Assembly (NCBI RefSeq): GCF_014196255.1
Contig: NZ_JACIDH010000016.1
Coordinates: 19,414 to 83,413 of the forward strand
Origin: Sphingomonas pseudosanguinis
GTDB taxonomy: Bacteria > Pseudomonadota > Alphaproteobacteria > Sphingomonadales > Sphingomonadaceae
Length of the DNA stretch: 64,000 nt
Direction: 5' to 3'
Shown here: piece by piece, positions 25,540-33,845 of the stretch
Layout: the number at the start of each line of letters is the position of its first letter
Position numbering within the stretch: position 1 is the stretch's first letter
Position numbers and translations under genes: made by a program
The notes under the pieces: generated by a model
Databases searched by the model: none
What the model was told of the DNA's origin: nothing
What the model saw: the letters and a program-made list of their open reading frames with translations, nothing else

Positions 25540-26117
25540 AGATCGCCCGCGTTCATGCGCACGATCGGCTGAGTCGGCACATGCGCCGCCATCCGGTCCA
25601 GCAGCCCGTCGAGCGTGTCGTCGACGATCAGGAGGTCGCGGTGCTGCGGCCGCAGGAAGCCGACCTCGCCCATCTTTTCCCAGAAGGCGACGAGATGGTC
25701 GTAATAGCCGCCCGTGTTGAGCAGCCCGACCGGATCGGCATGATAGCCGAGCTGCGCCCAGCTCAGCGCTTCCCACAGCTCGTCCATCGTGCCCGTGCCG
25801 CCCGCGATGGTGATGAAGCCGTCGGACAGATCGGTGAACGCCTTCTTGCGCTCATGCATGCCGGGCACGACGTGCAGTTCAGTCAGGCCGCGATGCGCGA
25901 CCTCGGCATCGACCAGCGCCTGCGGGATGATGCCGATCACCTCGCCCCCCGCCGCCAGCGCCGCATCGGCGACCGCACCCATCAGGCCCAGCCGCCCGCC
26001 GCCATAGACGACACCGATCCCACGCTCGGCCAGGCCACGCCCGACCTGCCGTGCGGTGTCGATATATTGGGGGTCCGAAGGGGTCGCCGACCCGCAGTAA
26101 ATGGCCAATCGCTTCAT
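25536..26117 (-). CDS. LOG family protein (cytokinin-riboside phosphoribohydrolase-like)
   Basis: 193 residues with a Rossmann-type fold: MKRLAIYCGSATPSDPQY, GVVYGGGRLGLMGAVADAAL, VVPGMHERKKAFTDLSDGFITIAGGTGTMDELWEALSWAQLG. The last contains the GGxGTxxE motif that defines LOG enzymes, which remove ribose 5-phosphate from nucleotides (the first position is Ala rather than Pro). TIGR00730 family. Its stop overlaps the crtB start by 4 bases, so the two form an operon. Confidence 0.92.
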   Translation of the reverse strand: MKRLAIYCGSATPSDPQYIDTARQVGRGLAERGIGVVYGGGRLGLMGAVADAALAAGGEVIGIIPQALVDAEVAHRGLTELHVVPGMHERKKAFTDLSDGFITIAGGTGTMDELWEALSWAQLGYHADPVGLLNTGGYYDHLVAFWEKMGEVGFLRPQHRDLLIVDDTLDGLLDRMAAHVPTQPIVRMNAGDL

Positions 26118-26194
26118 CCTGTGAGCGCTAAGCGATGGCGCCGGGCGGGGCAAGCGGGGTTGCGGCCAGCCGACCGGTTCCGGCTTTCGCCGCG

Positions 26195-26461
26195 TCAGGC
26201 GAAGAGGGCGACGGCACCGGCGATCAGTATCGCCCAGAACAGCAGAAAGACGAAATTGCCGCGCCAGCCCGACGATACCGCTGGACCGTCGAGATTCTCG
26301 GCCGCATGCGCGCCATCCAGAAACCGTACCATGCGCCGGGCGAGCGTCACGATGATCCAGTCGACGGCACCGATCGGATCGAGGTCGAGCAACTGGCGCA
26401 GCGGTGCGCGTTCATAGAGGCTTACGATGCGACAGAAGCCTCGAACAGCTTTCATCGACAT
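26195..26461 (-). CDS. Small membrane protein of unknown function
   Basis: 88 residues from the ATG at 26461 (MSMKAVRGFCRIVSLYERAPL), with ATGs four codons earlier and two later as alternatives. One C-terminal transmembrane helix, FVFLLFWAILIAGAVALFA, preceded by an amphipathic region. No family recognised. It follows the hydrolase gene on the same strand with a gap of about 37 bases. Confidence 0.55.
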   Translation of the reverse strand: MSMKAVRGFCRIVSLYERAPLRQLLDLDPIGAVDWIIVTLARRMVRFLDGAHAAENLDGPAVSSGWRGNFVFLLFWAILIAGAVALFA

Positions 26462-26498
26462 TCGTTCTCGCATGCCCCCGGACAGCGCCCGCCGGGCC

Positions 26499-27518
26499 TT
26501 ATCGGGGATGCGCAGTCTTCGCCAACATGCCGATGTCCTGCAACCATTGCCGCACCTGCCCCGGCCATTGCGTCGTGATCGGATCGGCGGTCGGCCGCAA
26601 GCCGAACGCATGCCCGCCTTTGGCATAGACCCGCATGTCGACAGGCACCTTCGCCGCGTTCAGCGCCAGCGCATAGGCCAGCGGCTGGCGGATGTCGTCC
26701 ATCGGATCATCCATCGCATGCAGGATCATCGTCGGCGGCGCCTTGGCACTGATCGTCACCCAAGGGCGTAATTCGAGATTGTTCTTCCCCCTGCTGTTGT
26801 CCAGCATCCGCGCCGTATAGGCGATGACCGCGAAATCGGGACGCGGGGACTGGCGATCGGCGGCATCCGCGATCGGATAGCTGCGCGCCTCGGTGTTGCT
26901 CATATTCGCGGCGAGATAGGCCCCGGCGGAAAAGCCGATGACGCCGATCTTGTGCGAATCGATCCCGTAGGTTTTTGCCCGCTGGCGCAACAGGCCGATG
27001 GCACGCTGCGCATCCTCCAGCGCCAGCAAGGTCTCGGGCCGTTGTTGCCGGCCATCGACCACCGGCCAGACCTGCGGCGTGCGATATTTGAGCACGGCGC
27101 AGGTCATGCCCTGGCGCACCGCCCAGTCGCAGATCTCCGTGCCTTCGAGGTCCATCGCCACCACCTCGAACCCGCCGCCCGGCAGGACCAGCAAGGCGGC
27201 GCCATTGCCGTGTCCTTTGTGGCGATACAGCGTCATGGTCGGGCGAGTGACATAGGTCGCCCAATGCCATTTCCGCCCCGCGACCAGCCCAGTGCCGTTG
27301 CCGGTCGCCTCCGGCCGATCCCCGGAGTCGGGCTTGGCAAGCCCCACATCGGGTGACCAAAGCGGTATCTGCTCGTCCCCATCAATCGGTTGCCAGATAC
27401 CGACGCGCTCGTTCTTGGGAAGCGGCGCGGGCTTGGCCGGGCCAGTCCGTGCCGGGGCCGCCCCGGCAAGACCCCATGTCCCGAGCGCGATAGCCAACCC
27501 AAGTCGAGACACACGCAT
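26499..27518 (-). CDS. Secreted alpha/beta hydrolase (acetyl-xylan esterase-like)
   Basis: 339 residues from the ATG at 27518, which begins a signal peptide MRVSRLGLAIALGTWGLAGAAPA. The oxyanion loop LLVLPGGGFEVVAMDLEG, nucleophile VIGFSAGAYLAANMS (FSAGA), acid ILHAMDDPMDD and His YAKGGHAFGL form the triad typical of BD-FAE/acetylxylan esterases. The substrate is likely an esterified carbohydrate, by family only. GGGGTG lies just before the ATG. Confidence 0.88.
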   Translation of the reverse strand: MRVSRLGLAIALGTWGLAGAAPARTGPAKPAPLPKNERVGIWQPIDGDEQIPLWSPDVGLAKPDSGDRPEATGNGTGLVAGRKWHWATYVTRPTMTLYRHKGHGNGAALLVLPGGGFEVVAMDLEGTEICDWAVRQGMTCAVLKYRTPQVWPVVDGRQQRPETLLALEDAQRAIGLLRQRAKTYGIDSHKIGVIGFSAGAYLAANMSNTEARSYPIADAADRQSPRPDFAVIAYTARMLDNSRGKNNLELRPWVTISAKAPPTMILHAMDDPMDDIRQPLAYALALNAAKVPVDMRVYAKGGHAFGLRPTADPITTQWPGQVRQWLQDIGMLAKTAHPR

Positions 27519-27701
27519 ATCGCACCCCAAAGGACCGTGGCGGACGACCGCCATGCTGAATCGTCTGGACCACGCTATCGCCGCCGCCGCGTCCGATAAA
27601 GCCTGTTCGATACCGCACGGTGCCAATCTCTATTCGGGCCAAAGGCAATTCCAGCCACCCCACCCTTCCCCCGCCCCCATGCCGTCGCTACATGAGCGCG
27701 G

Positions 27702-29471
27702 ATGGTCGCCGACCCCCTTGCCAAGCTTCATGAAGTCTTCGGGTACAGCCAGTTCCGGGGTGTCCAGGATCAGGTCGTTACCCGTGTCCTGAACCGGCAG
27801 CGGACGTTGGCGGTGATGCCCACCGGTGCGGGCAAATCGCTCTGCTACCAGCTGCCCGCCGTGATGATGGACGGGTGCTGCGTCGTGGTCAGCCCGCTGA
27901 TCGCGTTGATGCACGACCAGCTGCGCGCGGCCGAGGCGGTCGGCATCCGCGCCGCCACGCTGACCAGCGTCGACCAGAACCGCGCCGAGACGATCGCACG
28001 CTTCCGCGACGGCCAGCTCGACCTGCTCTATGTCGCGCCCGAGCGTGCGTCGTCGTCGCATTTCCGCGAGTTGCTGGCGTCGGCTCCGCTCAGCCTGTTC
28101 GCGATCGACGAGGCGCACTGCGTCAGCGAATGGGGGCATGACTTCCGCCCCGACTATCGGCTGCTAGAGCCGCTGATGGATGCCTTTCCAGAGGTGCCCC
28201 GGCTCGCGCTGACCGCGACCGCCGACGCGCATACCCGTGCCGACATCGCCAAGCAGCTGGGGATTCCCACCGAAGGCATGATCGTCTCGGGCTTCGACCG
28301 GCCCAATATCCGCTATGCGATCAGCCCCAAGGCGAATGTGAACCTGCAGATCGCGCGCGTCGTCGCCGATACACCCGGCCCCGGCATCGTCTATGCCCAG
28401 ACGCGCGCGGCGACCGAGAAGCTGGCCGAGGCGCTGGCGCGGACCGGCCGCCCGGTGCGCGCCTATCATGCCGGGCTCGATCCCGCCGTGCGCGCCAAGA
28501 ACCAGGCCGATTTCGTCGCCTCCGAAGACATGGTGATCTGCGCCACCGTGGCGTTCGGCATGGGCATCGACAAGCCCGATGTCCGCTTCGTCGCCCATGC
28601 CGGGCTGCCGAAGTCGATCGAGGCCTATTATCAGGAGACGGGCCGCGCCGGCCGCGACGGCGATCCCTCGGTCGCGCATCTCTTCTGGGGCGCCGACGAC
28701 TTCGCCCGCGCGCGCCAGCGCATGGCCGAGGTCGAACCCGAACGACAGGCGGGCGAGCGCGCGCGGCTGTCCGCGCTGGGCGCGCTGGTCGAGACGGGGG
28801 GATGCCGCCGCCGCATCCTGCTACGCCATTTCGGCGAGGAGCTGGCGGAGGACTGCGGCAATTGCGACAATTGCCTCGGCTCGCCCGATGCGGTCGACGC
28901 CACGACCACCGCGCAGAAATTCCTGTCCGCCGTCTTCCGCACCGGCCAGATGTTCGGCGCGGGCTATATCGAACAGGTGCTGACCGGACAGTCGAGCGAG
29001 CGCAGCCTGATGAACGGGCATGAGGCTTTGTCGGTCTGGAACATCGTCTCGGGCGATGAGGTGGCGCTGCTCAAGCCCGTCCACCGCGCGCTGCTCCTGC
29101 GCGATGCGCTCCGCACCAATCCGCATGGCGGGCTGGAGTTCGGTCCCGCCGCGCGTGCGCTCATCAAGGGCGAGGCGCGGCTGTCGTTGGTCCTGCCGCC
29201 CAAGCGCGAGAAGAAGGGCCGCCGCGCCGCCCCCGTCGCCGCCAACCCGGCGGACAATCCGCTGTTCGAGGCGTTGCGCGCCAAGCGTCGCGAGCTGGCG
29301 CAGGAGGCAGGCGTGCCGCCCTATGTCATCTTCCATGATTCGGTGCTGCGCGACATGGCGGCACAACGGCCGAGCAGCCGTGCGGCGCTGTCGCTCCTGT
29401 CCGGCATCGGCGCGCGCAAGCTCGATGCCTATGGCGAGGCGTTTCTGGCGGTGATCCGCGAGGCGGGATAA
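27702..29471 (+). CDS. recQ: ATP-dependent DNA helicase RecQ
   Basis: A 3'-5' superfamily 2 helicase acting in recombination and fork repair. 589 residues. Motifs in order: GVQDQVV (motif 0), MPTGAGKSLCYQLPA (Walker A), FAIDEAHCVSEWGHDFRPDY (DEAH box and aromatic loop), ALTATAD, GFDRPNIRYA, VICATVAFGMGIDKPDVRFV, YYQETGRAGRDG. The zinc-binding RecQ-Ct with RRRILLRHFGEELAEDCGNCDNCLG is present, then a winged helix and an HRDC domain at the C terminus (LFEALRAKRRELAQEAG). Full length. Confidence 0.97.
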   Translation: MVADPLAKLHEVFGYSQFRGVQDQVVTRVLNRQRTLAVMPTGAGKSLCYQLPAVMMDGCCVVVSPLIALMHDQLRAAEAVGIRAATLTSVDQNRAETIARFRDGQLDLLYVAPERASSSHFRELLASAPLSLFAIDEAHCVSEWGHDFRPDYRLLEPLMDAFPEVPRLALTATADAHTRADIAKQLGIPTEGMIVSGFDRPNIRYAISPKANVNLQIARVVADTPGPGIVYAQTRAATEKLAEALARTGRPVRAYHAGLDPAVRAKNQADFVASEDMVICATVAFGMGIDKPDVRFVAHAGLPKSIEAYYQETGRAGRDGDPSVAHLFWGADDFARARQRMAEVEPERQAGERARLSALGALVETGGCRRRILLRHFGEELAEDCGNCDNCLGSPDAVDATTTAQKFLSAVFRTGQMFGAGYIEQVLTGQSSERSLMNGHEALSVWNIVSGDEVALLKPVHRALLLRDALRTNPHGGLEFGPAARALIKGEARLSLVLPPKREKKGRRAAPVAANPADNPLFEALRAKRRELAQEAGVPPYVIFHDSVLRDMAAQRPSSRAALSLLSGIGARKLDAYGEAFLAVIREAG

Positions 29472-29482
29472 GCTCTTGGGCC

Positions 29483-29995
29483 ATGAGCGCCCCGACCCTG
29501 ACCACCGAGCGGCTGACCTTGCGCGGCCATCACCCCGACGATCTCGACGCGCTGGCCGCGATGTGGGCCGATCCGGCGGTGTACGCGATGATCGGCGGCA
29601 AGCCCCGGCCGCGTGAGGAGGTGTGGATTCGGCTGCTGCGGTCGGTCGGGTGCTGGACGCTGTTCGGCTATGGCGCCTGGGTGGTGTGCGACCGCACGAG
29701 CGGCGAGGTGCTGGGCGACATCGGCCTATTAGAATCGCGCCGGGCGATCGTGCCGGAACTGACCGTGCCGGAGGTCGGCTGGACGCTGGTCCCGGCGGCG
29801 CACGGGCGTGGCTATGCGGGCGAGGCGATGCGCGCGGTGCTCGGCTGGGCCGAAGCGCAGGGCATCGGGCGGACCTGCTGCATCATCGATCCGGACAATG
29901 CCGCGTCGATCCGGCTGGCCGAGAAGCTGGGTTACCGCGTACCGGTCGAGGGGGTCTATCATGACCGGGCGATTTTGATTTTTCACCGGGGCTAG
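29483..29995 (+). CDS. GNAT family N-acetyltransferase (RimJ/RimL type)
   Basis: 170 residues starting MSAPTLTTERLTLRGHHPDDLDAL, the usual RimJ/RimL-like opening. The acetyl-CoA loop is GWTLVPAAHGRGYAGEAMRAVL, followed by CCIIDPDNAASIRLAEKLGYR. The substrate could be a ribosomal protein, an aminoglycoside or another amine; the sequence does not tell. It starts 11 bases after recQ, so they may be co-transcribed. A family A repeat follows. Confidence 0.88.
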   Translation: MSAPTLTTERLTLRGHHPDDLDALAAMWADPAVYAMIGGKPRPREEVWIRLLRSVGCWTLFGYGAWVVCDRTSGEVLGDIGLLESRRAIVPELTVPEVGWTLVPAAHGRGYAGEAMRAVLGWAEAQGIGRTCCIIDPDNAASIRLAEKLGYRVPVEGVYHDRAILIFHRG

Positions 29996-30010
29996 ACACC
30001 CTCGGCCTAT

Positions 30011-30185
30011 TCCTCCCCTTGCAGGGGAGGGGGACCAGCGACGCTGATGGAGGGGAGCGGCAGGCCGAATCCGCCCTGCGGGTTTGAGGATTGCCGGGGG
30101 GCAATCCGACCTGCCACTCCCTCTCGACGAACGCGACACCCCTCCGTCAGGCCTTCGGCCTGCCACCTCCCCTGCAAGGGGAGGA
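30011..30185. repeat. Family A palindromic intergenic repeat, copy 6 (enlarged)
   Basis: Bounded by TCCTCCCCTTGCAGGGGAGG and CCTCCCCTGCAAGGGGAGG, with GACCAGCGACGCTGATGG, GATTGCCGGGGGGCAATC and CAGGCCTTCGGCCTG inner hairpins. It is longer than the other copies because of an extra central segment. Confidence 0.75.
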
Positions 30186-30201
30186 ATAGAAGGCCTTGGA
30201 C

Positions 30202-30298
30202 CTCCGTTCACACTGAGCGAAGTCGAAGTGCACGGGATGCGCTTGCCGACAGGGAGGGGCGTGGGCTTCGACTTCGCTCAGCCTGAACGGATGTGGGG
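30202..30298. repeat. Family C palindromic intergenic repeat, copy 3
   Basis: CCGTTCACACTGAGCGAAGTC at the left and CTTCGACTTCGCTCAGCCTG at the right, around a GGCGTGGG centre. It abuts the family A copy and precedes a family D block. Confidence 0.7.
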
Positions 30299-30299
30299 A

Positions 30300-30452
30300 G
30301 ATTCGCGCGGAGGCGCGGAGGGCGTGCGCCCGGCCGACAGGCCATCCCATTATGGACGATGCGGCATAAGCCAACGCCGAATGGACACCCGATGCCGACG
30401 CGCGGTTCCACCTCTCTGCGCCTCCGCGCCTCCGCGCCTCCGCGCGAACAAA
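30300..30452. repeat. Family D palindromic intergenic repeat, copy 1
   Basis: TTCGCGCGGAGGCGCGGAGG at the left pairs with CCTCCGCGCCTCCGCGCGAA at the right, with a tandem CGCCTCCG repetition in the right arm. With the A and C copies before it, this makes a 440-base block of nested palindromes with no gene (29996-30511). Confidence 0.7.
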
Positions 30453-30511
30453 AGGCCCCGCGCCGGACGTTCGCGGTTCAAGCCCCGCCCCCGATAGGGT
30501 ATACCGCCGCC

Positions 30512-31327
30512 GTGACACTTGCCCTGATCCTGTCCGCCATCGCCATGACGCTGATCGTCGGTGTCCGCTATCTGCTCGCGTCGGGCGCGTTCGCGCTGGC
30601 GACGAGGGCGCGGCATCCGAACCTGTATGCCGGGCTGGACCCGCAGATCCGGCGTGAAATCTGGTGGAGCCTCGCTTCCGCCGCGATCTACGGCGTGCCC
30701 GCCGGCATCGTCGCCTGGGGTTGGCAGAATCGGGGATGGACGCGGATCTACGCCGACGTGCACGACTATCCGCTCTGGTATCTGCCCGTCTCGGTGCTGC
30801 TCTATCTGATCGCGCACGATACATGGTTCTACTGGACGCATCGCTGGATGCACCGGCCCGCCATCTTCAAGCGCGCGCATGCCGTCCATCATGCCAGCCG
30901 TCCGCCCACCGCCTGGGCGGCGATGGCGTTCCACCCGATCGAGGCGGTGACCGGCGCTGTGGCCATTCCGCTACTGGTCTTCGCAATTCCGATCCATGTC
31001 GGCGCACTCAGCTTGGTGCTGACGATCATGACGGTTATGGGCGTTACCAATCACATGGGCTGGGAGATTTTCCCGCGCTTCATGTGGCAGGGGCGCCTGG
31101 GGGGGTGGCTCATCACCGCAAGCCACCATCAACGGCATCACGAGCAATATGGGTGCAATTATGGCCTTTACTTCCGTTTCTGGGATCGACTGTGCGGGAC
31201 GGACCGGGGACTGGGAGATTTCGCGCGCGCCCATGCGCAGGCGGCGCGCCGCATCGATGCTGCTGGCGCTGGCCGCGTTGCCGCTCATCGGCGCGGCGCC
31301 GGTCAGCCGGCTGGACATCGGGATTGA
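30512..31327 (+). CDS. Fatty acid hydroxylase/sterol desaturase family protein
   Basis: 271 residues from the GTG at 30512; no ATG start is available near the first span. Several membrane helices and the three histidine boxes of the di-iron membrane hydroxylase superfamily: HDTWFYWTHRWMH, KRAHAVHHASR, and ITASHHQRHHEQ. It is not the CrtZ type seen in carotenoid pathways. The tail (AHAQAARRIDAAGA...) overlaps the DUF2141 gene by about 95 bases, and its last 30 codons have no family likeness, so the true end may be as annotated but the overlap is notable. The lipid substrate is unknown. Confidence 0.85.
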   Translation: MTLALILSAIAMTLIVGVRYLLASGAFALATRARHPNLYAGLDPQIRREIWWSLASAAIYGVPAGIVAWGWQNRGWTRIYADVHDYPLWYLPVSVLLYLIAHDTWFYWTHRWMHRPAIFKRAHAVHHASRPPTAWAAMAFHPIEAVTGAVAIPLLVFAIPIHVGALSLVLTIMTVMGVTNHMGWEIFPRFMWQGRLGGWLITASHHQRHHEQYGCNYGLYFRFWDRLCGTDRGLGDFARAHAQAARRIDAAGAGRVAAHRRGAGQPAGHRD

Positions 31328-31670
31328 TCAGCTGCGCTCGGCCAAGGGCATGGTCCGCCTGTGCCTGACCGCCGATCCGGACAATTTCCCGGCCTGTGTC
31401 GATGACGCGCGCGCGCTGACCCGATCGGTGCCGGCGGGGCAGAAGGCCATCCATCTCGACGGCCTGCCCCATGGCCAGTACGCCGCCGCCGTCATCCATG
31501 ACGAGAACAACAACGCCAAGCTCGACACGCTGGCGGGCATTCCCCGCGAAGGCTTCGGCTTTTCACGCAACCCGGCGATCCGCTTCGGCCCGCCGCGGTT
31601 CACGGCGGCGCGCTTCGCGCTCGATTCTGTTGCCGAAACACAACAGATTCGGATGCGGTACATATTCTGA
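31233..31670 (+). CDS. DUF2141 domain protein, exported
   Basis: 145 residues with a signal peptide MRRRRAASMLLALAALPLIGAAP. The mature protein matches DUF2141: GIDQLRSAKGMVRLCLTADPDNFPACVDDARALT, KAIHLDGLPHGQYAAAVIHDENNNAKLDTLAGIPREGFGFSRNPAIRFGPP, FALDSVAETQQIRMRY. These are small beta-rich periplasmic proteins of unknown role. Its 5' end lies inside the hydroxylase gene in another frame. A conserved association of the two genes is plausible. Confidence 0.88.
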   Translation: MRRRRAASMLLALAALPLIGAAPVSRLDIGIDQLRSAKGMVRLCLTADPDNFPACVDDARALTRSVPAGQKAIHLDGLPHGQYAAAVIHDENNNAKLDTLAGIPREGFGFSRNPAIRFGPPRFTAARFALDSVAETQQIRMRYIF

Positions 31671-31740
31671 CACAATCGCCGGAGCGAAATCGCCACCGTG
31701 GCGTTGCATTTCGGATAAGCCATTCAGGGAGTTTTCCGTC

Positions 31741-32637
31741 TTGCGCCTTTTTTCGCGCCCCACTTTATGCGGGGTCGCCCCGCTGATCGCCTCGGCGGCG
31801 CTCTCCCTCTCGGTCCCGGCGCATGCGCAGGATGTCCCGGCGGCCGATGTCTCGGACGCCGCCGCCGTCGGCGCGCAGATGGGCAAGAACACCATCACCA
31901 TCGGTCTGGGCGGCGCCTATCTCCCCGATTATCAGGGGTCGAACGACTATCAGTTCACGCCCGCCCCCGCCGCCCTGGCCTATATCAACGGCCATACCAT
32001 CACGCTGATCGGCAACCGCCTGTCGGTCGACCTGATCGGTGACCGCACCAATCCGGGCTGGGATTTCCAGGCCGGCCCCGTGGGTGTTGTCAATCTGGAC
32101 CGCACCGCGCCCTCGCGCATCGACGACGTCCGTGTCCGCGCGCTGGGCAAGATCGGCGCGGCGGTCGAACTGGGCGGCTATGTCGGCATCGGCAAGGTCG
32201 GGGTGATTACCAGCCCCTATGACCGCCTGTCGGTCGCGCTCAGCTATCGCCACGACGTCACCGGCGTGCACGACAGCGGCATCTGGCAGCCGAGCGTCAA
32301 CTATTTCACCCCGTTGTCGACCAAGGCGGCGGTCGGGCTGTTCGCCACCGCCGAACATGCCGGCAGCGGCTATGCCCGCCGCTATTACTCGATCAACCAG
32401 GGCCAGAGCCTCGCGAGCGGCCTGCCGGTGTATAACGCGCGGTCGGGCTGGAAGAACTGGACCGCCGGCGCGATCGGCACCTATTCGCTGACCGGCAACC
32501 TGCTTCAGGGTTGGAAGCTGGTCGGCAGCGTCGCCTATGGCCGGATGCTCAACGATTTCGGCGACAGCCCGATCGTGTCGCAGGCGGGATCGCGCGGCCA
32601 GTGGCTGAGCGCGCTGGGCGTCGCCTATACCTTCTGA
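31741..32637 (+). CDS. MipA/OmpV family outer membrane protein
   Basis: 298 residues from a TTG start at 31741, chosen because CAGGGAG lies nine bases upstream and the next residues LRLFSRPTLCGVAPLIASAALSLSVPAHAQ are a signal peptide; no ATG is available in that place. The mature protein is a beta-barrel (ITIGLGGAYLPDYQGSNDYQFTP; NPGWDFQAGPVGVVNLDRT; VGLFATAEHAGSGYARRYYSI) with the MipA signature, ending ALGVAYTF, the outer membrane C-terminal motif. MipA-like proteins act as scaffolds for murein enzymes in E. coli; here only membership is claimed. The upstream frame is open but overlaps the DUF2141 gene. Confidence 0.85.
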   Translation: MRLFSRPTLCGVAPLIASAALSLSVPAHAQDVPAADVSDAAAVGAQMGKNTITIGLGGAYLPDYQGSNDYQFTPAPAALAYINGHTITLIGNRLSVDLIGDRTNPGWDFQAGPVGVVNLDRTAPSRIDDVRVRALGKIGAAVELGGYVGIGKVGVITSPYDRLSVALSYRHDVTGVHDSGIWQPSVNYFTPLSTKAAVGLFATAEHAGSGYARRYYSINQGQSLASGLPVYNARSGWKNWTAGAIGTYSLTGNLLQGWKLVGSVAYGRMLNDFGDSPIVSQAGSRGQWLSALGVAYTF

Positions 32638-32643
32638 CGATCC

Positions 32644-32667
32644 GGGCCGGCCTGTCGGGGCCGGCCC
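32644..32667. terminator. Bidirectional hairpin after the MipA gene
   Basis: GGGCCGGCC, loop TGTCGG, GGCCGGCCC: nine perfect GC pairs in the 37-base gap between convergent genes at 31741 (plus) and 32675 (minus). Confidence 0.7.
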
Positions 32668-32674
32668 GCCTCTC

Positions 32675-33187
32675 TTATTCCTGCGGACATTCGCCGGGAC
32701 GCGTGACGGGGGCGCCGCCCATATACCATTGGCTGCGCTCGCCCATCGTCTCCCGGTCGTGATAGCAGACCTGCGCCTTGCCGGTCTTCATATCCATCTG
32801 CATCGTCCAATTGTTGTCGGCGCAGTCATGCGGAGTGCAGCCATGCGCGGCAAGACCGGTCGCCCCCATCGCGAAGATCGGCACCGTCACCGCGCCGCGC
32901 GACATGATCCGCTGCACCAGCTTCTGGTCGCCCACCGCGTCGTGCAGCGCGCTCGCCACCTCGGTCCGGTCGAAAAAGCTGACGCCGTCGACCGCATCGC
33001 CGGGATAATGGCCGATATAGGCCTTGAGCGGGGTCTCCTGCGCCACCCCGGCGATCGGGGTCGGGCGCGCGGTGCCGGGCGGGGTGAAGTTGCCCGGTGC
33101 GACCTCCGAATCCGCATCCCCGCCCTTGCCGCCACACGCGGCCAGCGCCAGCAGGGCCAAAGGGACAAGACTCACGACACCGCGCAT
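32675..33187 (-). CDS. Lipoprotein of unknown function with Ivy/inhibitor-like Cys pattern
   Basis: 170 residues from the ATG at 33187; the GTG one codon earlier is the alternative. MRGVVSLVPLALLALAACGG has a lipobox (LAAC). The mature part contains YIGHYPGDAVDGVSFFDRTEVASALHDAVGDQKLVQRIMSR, then a HGCTPHDCADNNWTMQMDMKTGKAQVCYHD segment with three Cys, and ends GGAPVTRPGECPQE. The CTPHDCADNNW stretch recalls the inhibitor-of-vertebrate-lysozyme (Ivy) motif CKPHDCGDN; membership is possible but unproven. Convergent with MipA. Confidence 0.75.
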   Translation of the reverse strand: MRGVVSLVPLALLALAACGGKGGDADSEVAPGNFTPPGTARPTPIAGVAQETPLKAYIGHYPGDAVDGVSFFDRTEVASALHDAVGDQKLVQRIMSRGAVTVPIFAMGATGLAAHGCTPHDCADNNWTMQMDMKTGKAQVCYHDRETMGERSQWYMGGAPVTRPGECPQE

Positions 33188-33267
33188 CACACTCTCCTGA
33201 CGATCACGTCGGCTCGACGCATCCGTTTACCAAGGAACGCGCTGCCCGGGTGGACGGTTGCCACGCC

Positions 33268-33705
33268 ATGGCCAGCCCCTCCCCCAACGCGCTGACGCGC
33301 TTCGTCGAAGTCCAGACCCATGATTTCGCCACGGCGCTGCGCGAATTGCAAGCCGGGCGGAAGCGCAGCCACTGGATGTGGTACATCTTTCCCCAGATCG
33401 CCGGGCTGGGCCACAGCGCGATGGCGCAGGCTTATGCGATCGCCGATGCGCGGGAAGCCCGCGCCTATCTGGCACATCCGCTACTCGGACCCCGCCTGAT
33501 CGAGGTGGTACAGGCCGCCTGCGCCGCGCCGGGATCGGCCGAGGTGATCTTCGGCGACATCGACGCGATGAAGCTGCGATCCTCGCTGACCCTGTTCGCG
33601 GCGGTGGCGGAGGACCCCGTCCCGTTCCAGACCGGGCTGGACCGCTTCTTCGACGGAAAGCCCGACCCCGAGACGCTGCGTCTGCTGGGTCACGTGGCGC
33701 GTTAA
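33268..33705 (+). CDS. DUF1810 family protein
   Basis: 145 residues, start MASPSPNALTRFVEVQ. Matches DUF1810: GRKRSHWMWYIFPQIAGLGHSAMAQAYAI, EARAYLAHPLLGPRLIEVVQAAC, EVIFGDIDAMKLRSSLTLFAAV, ending PDPETLRLLGH. The family is distributed widely and has no known function; the conserved Trp/His/Phe patch suggests a binding pocket. The ATG at 33268 starts the conserved region directly. Confidence 0.9.
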   Translation: MASPSPNALTRFVEVQTHDFATALRELQAGRKRSHWMWYIFPQIAGLGHSAMAQAYAIADAREARAYLAHPLLGPRLIEVVQAACAAPGSAEVIFGDIDAMKLRSSLTLFAAVAEDPVPFQTGLDRFFDGKPDPETLRLLGHVAR

Positions 33706-33725
33706 GGCCGGTCTCGCCGACGGTT

Positions 33726-33775
33726 ATACCCCTCCGTCAGGCCTTGCGGCCTGCCACCTCCCCTTGCAGGGGAGG
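33726..33775. repeat. Family A palindromic repeat, half copy
   Basis: ACCCCTCCGTCAGG, CAGGCCTTGCGGCCTG and CCTCCCCTTGCAGGGGAGG: only the right half of the element remains. Confidence 0.7.
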
Positions 33776-33806
33776 AACAAGGGCAATCTCGACCGGGCTT
33801 GGGACG

Positions 33807-33838
33807 GGCGGGTGGACCGACCGGGCGATCCACCCGCC
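33807..33838. terminator. Bidirectional hairpin between DUF1810 and 33846-34235
   Basis: GGCGGGTGGA, 12-base loop, TCCACCCGCC: ten perfect pairs between two convergent genes. Confidence 0.65.
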
Positions 33839-33845
33839 ATGGCCT

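Noticed and set aside
30300..30511. N-terminal extension of the fatty acid hydroxylase frame
   Set aside because: It consists of translated family D repeat (RLRASAPPRE), so the GTG at 30512 was used.
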